Source: Darksidea phi (Eukaryota > Ascomycota > Dothideomycetes > Pleosporales > Lentitheciaceae). Taken from it: DNA of 59,899 nucleotides. Shown piece after piece: positions 57,544 to 59,899 of the stretch (its first letter is position 1; every line of letters starts with the position of its first letter). The DNA is taken from contig JASJFT010000253.1 of NCBI GenBank assembly GCA_030770425.1, positions 1-59,899 of the forward strand, given 5' to 3'. The notes under the pieces were generated by a model, which did not search any database, had not been told where the DNA came from, and worked only from the letters and a program-made list of their open reading frames with translations. The translations under genes were made by a program, and so were the position numbers.

Positions 57544-59476
57544 ATGCCTTCATTCCCCCCGAATAGAAATCGAAATGGCCCTGCATCTCAAAAGCCAACC
57601 CCCCCAAAGCGCGAGCGGAAACAGTGCGAACCTCTAGGTGCATCATTCTCTGCTCAACAAATTCTCTTCGCTGACTTCATAGGGAAACGTCCTCAAGGTG
57701 TTAGCAAAGCGCAAGTGCAGAGACCTCTCCGTAGAAGCGCACGATTAAATTCTGTGTCTGGCGAACATAGTGAGCAGCCAGTTTCTCTCGCGGCGAAGAA
57801 GACGTTGCGGAAAACGGTATGTCACGGCATTTCCCTCCACCGGCCGACGTTGCGGAAAACGGTATGTCACGGCATTTCCCTCCACCGGCCGACTCAAGCT
57901 GAGTTCACAGAATCGATCAACTACTCTACGGCCTAGAGGTCGAAAACAACCGCGTGAAACTGAACATCTATCCTCCGACGTCGCAATCCTACCCTCCGCG
58001 AAGCGACCGCGAGGATCTGCGGACTTCACCGCTGCGAGACCGGCTGATCGAGAGACTCAATTTGGCAGCACCGAGGCGCCTATCGATCCTATCGATTATT
58101 GGCGGAGAAACCAAATTTGGCCTAAGAACCGTCTGCTTGCGAGGAGGAGCTCGACACCTTTCCTTCGGCGCAAACGATCGGATTCGGGTTCTCTCGCAGC
58201 GCGCTCCACCCCCAGCGATCAGAAGCCGAGAGAGGAGAAGAGTGCACCGTATCAAGACCCGCGTTATAAAACTTTGCTCGAGACCAAAGGAATTTTCATG
58301 GATGAGGACAGACAAGGCCCTAAGAAAGAGAGCAAAGATCTTTGTCGAAATTTCCTTGCAGAAGAAGATCAGGACATCCCACCGTTTTCACGTTTCTCCG
58401 CCACTAGGTTCAAATTGACTTGCCGGAGGATCGATGGCAGAAATGAGGCCAAGGTTATTCAAGACATTACTCGACTAATAGTCCCGTCAGCGGAAGAACT
58501 TGCTGACTTCCGCGTTGCTTACTGCGGCACTGATCGCCTTGGATGTCTCGTTGAAGCCGTCAATGAAGGCTGGAATAATTCTATTCCGGTAACCAAAACC
58601 CGTCCGCAGCCTGACTACTCTGTAGGATTCAAACGCGACGCATTTACGGAAGATCAGCTTAAGAAGCTTGTACCCTTCATCGGCGACTTTATCGCTGGCG
58701 AGCAGTCCTTCTTCATGGCTACATACTATATGTACTTCCCATTTCTCACGTGCGAAGTAAAGTGCGGCGCTACGGCCCTCGATATCGCCGACCGACAGAA
58801 TGCGCACAGTATGACGCTCGCAGTAAGGGCTATTGTCGAACTTTTCCGGCTCGTCCAACGCGAGGACGAGATCAATCGAGAAATCCTCGCCTTCTCGGTC
58901 TCGCACGATCATCGGTCAGTCCGCATCTACGGTCACTATGCTGTTATCGATGGACCGAAAACTACCTTCTATCGTCACCCAATCCATGCCTTTAGCTTTA
59001 CGGCATTGGATGGGAAAGAGAAATGGACAGCGTACAGATTCACGAGGAATGTTTACAACACATGGATGCTGTCTCATTTCAAAAGACTTTGCTCAGCTAT
59101 TGATGATTTACCCACCGAGTTGGATTTTGATGTCCCGCCACTCCAAGACTCCGGACTCTCGCAAGATTTGGAATCCCACCATCTCTCGCGATCCTTCGCA
59201 GGATCAGCATCTGGGGCGGGAGATGAAGATAGTCAGTCAGTTATTGTGGTTATTACCCCAGAACCTCATTCACCCAACGCGGGAGATGAAGATAGTATGG
59301 TGGTTATTACCCCAGAACCTCATTCACCCAACGCGGGAGATGAAGATAGTATTGTGGAGTATTGTTGTGGAGATGAAGATAGTATTGTGGAGTATTGTTG
59401 TGGAGATGAAGATAGTATTGTGGAGTATTGTGGTGGAGATGAAGATGGTATTGTGGAGTCTTGCGTGTGGAGATGA
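57544..59476 (+). CDS. DUF7924-type PD-(D/E)XK nuclease-like protein (2 exons)
   Basis: Exon 1 runs from 57,544 to 57,861 (or 57,816) and exon 2 from 57,911 to 59,476, giving 627 or 612 residues. A 45-base tandem duplication carries two identical donors (GTATGTCACG), both in phase 0. The N-terminus is basic and disordered. The core has the family pattern: IDYWRRNQIWPKN, TPSDQKPREEKSAPYQDPRY, RNEAKVIQDITRLIVPSAE, VEAVNEGWNNSIP, RPQPDYSVGFKRDAFT, then MYFPFLTCEVKCG, where E-x-K fits a nuclease core with the Asp of PDYSVG. RQNAHSMTLAVRAIVELF and WTAYRFTRNVYNTWM follow. I recall the family as DUF7924, widespread in fungi and of unknown function. The C-terminus is a run of acidic repeats created by a minisatellite. 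Confidence 0.83.
57806..57895 (+). repeat. 45-base tandem duplication spanning a 5' splice site
   Basis: Two identical copies, each with TTGCGGAAAACG before the donor GTATGTCACGG. Splicing from the first copy gives a 94-base intron and from the second a 49-base intron; both keep frame. Confidence 0.92.
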
Positions 59477-59510
59477 AGATAGTATTGTGGAGTATTGTGG
59501 TTATTACCCC
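59216..59510 (+). repeat. Coding minisatellite at the C-terminus of the DUF7924-type gene
   Basis: The word GGAGATGAAGATAGTATTGT recurs about every 33 bases at the right, and a longer version with GTTATTACCCCAGAACCTC occurs three times. Translation gives repeats of GDEDSIVEYC type. The stop codon lies inside one repeat copy, and the array continues past it. Confidence 0.93.
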
Positions 59511-59899
59511 AGAACCTCATTTACCCAACCAGGAGCCTCATAAAGGCGGAGGGGAAAGATGACAAAGTAGATGTCTGGTACAGAAATGGTCCTGCTATTA
59601 CAGTCGTTTGCAAAACCGGCTTCACCCCCCCAGCGCGCCGCGAAAATTTCCCCGCGCCACTCTTGGCTGCTAGCGTGACCAAGGTGTTCCTCCACTTCCC
59701 AAGGTATCAGCATATTCCAGCCTAGTCGCATGCGAACTCGCCTTCAGCTGCAGCATGACCTCTGCATGTCAGCCTTACCACGCCACACGGTGGGCTGTGC
59801 AATTAGCCGCAACCCCCTCACAGTCAAGCGTTCCACTCTTTTCATGTGTAGTTGAAATTTCAGTGCTGGTCTTCAGATGTATGCAGTTTATTATTGAGT
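59477..59899. other. 3' flank to window end, no gene seen
   Basis: The tail of the minisatellite is followed by unique sequence. Short frames only. Confidence 0.5.

Noticed and set aside
36227..59899. Starship giant transposon carrying the accessory genes
   Set aside because: No DUF3435 tyrosine recombinase captain or matching boundary was seen. The edges could lie outside the window, so it is not excluded but not supported.
1..59899. tRNA, rRNA or other structured RNA genes
   Set aside because: None noticed by eye. A covariance-model scan was not possible, so absence is not proven.

Overview
This is filamentous ascomycete (Pezizomycotina) DNA. The evidence is short phase-consistent introns of about 40-190 bases with GTRNGT donors and CTRAY branch points, fungal gene families (NVJ2, SUR7/PalI, RAV2/Rogdi, ATG29, ADE1, a CysG-type siroheme synthase), and a block of DNA with the marks of repeat-induced point mutation (RIP). 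Genus and species cannot be told from the sequence. Assignments were made by eye from protein motifs and splice phase; no database search was run.

Layout. (1) Bases 1 to about 20,300 are an AT-rich, gene-free block built from nested Ty3/gypsy chromovirus retrotransposons. CpA and TpG are almost absent, so every reading frame is broken. One full-length element (1949-9314, 434-base LTRs, 5-base target duplication) sits inside an older antisense element; a second antisense copy and a sense 3' fragment follow. (2) Bases 21,328 to about 37,500 are ordinary gene-dense DNA. In order they hold an NVJ2-like lipid-transfer protein, a SUR7-family membrane protein (minus), RAV2/Rogdi, a siroheme synthase, ADE1, ATG29, an unrecognised six-exon gene and a PD-(D/E)XK nuclease-like gene. 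Between ADE1 and ATG29 lies a retrotransposon LTR relic that escaped RIP and was split by a 434-base fold-back element. (3) Bases 37,500 to 40,500 are low-complexity and repeat-rich with no firm gene. (4) Bases 40,500 to 47,000 are a tandem array of four divergent minus-strand paralogs of a fungal aminoglycoside-phosphotransferase-like kinase family. All four have lost the catalytic loop but keep a Cys/His cluster. (5) Bases 47,000 to the end are an accessory-looking region: copies of a pogo-derived repeat, a protein with a chromodomain-like C-terminus and two internal tandem repeats, a short protein kinase, a small Cys-rich protein, an apparently intact APH-type kinase and a DUF7924-type nuclease-like protein.

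The genes of part 2 are housekeeping: membrane contact sites, eisosomes, V-ATPase assembly, siroheme and purine synthesis, autophagy. They share no obvious pathway. The right third looks like a fast-changing island rich in kinase-like and nuclease-like proteins and in minisatellites, several of which lie inside coding sequence or duplicate splice sites. The strongest candidates for something new are the catalytically eroded kinase array with its conserved C-x7-H-x5/6-C-x2-C cluster, and the repeated creation of duplicate splice sites by short tandem duplications.
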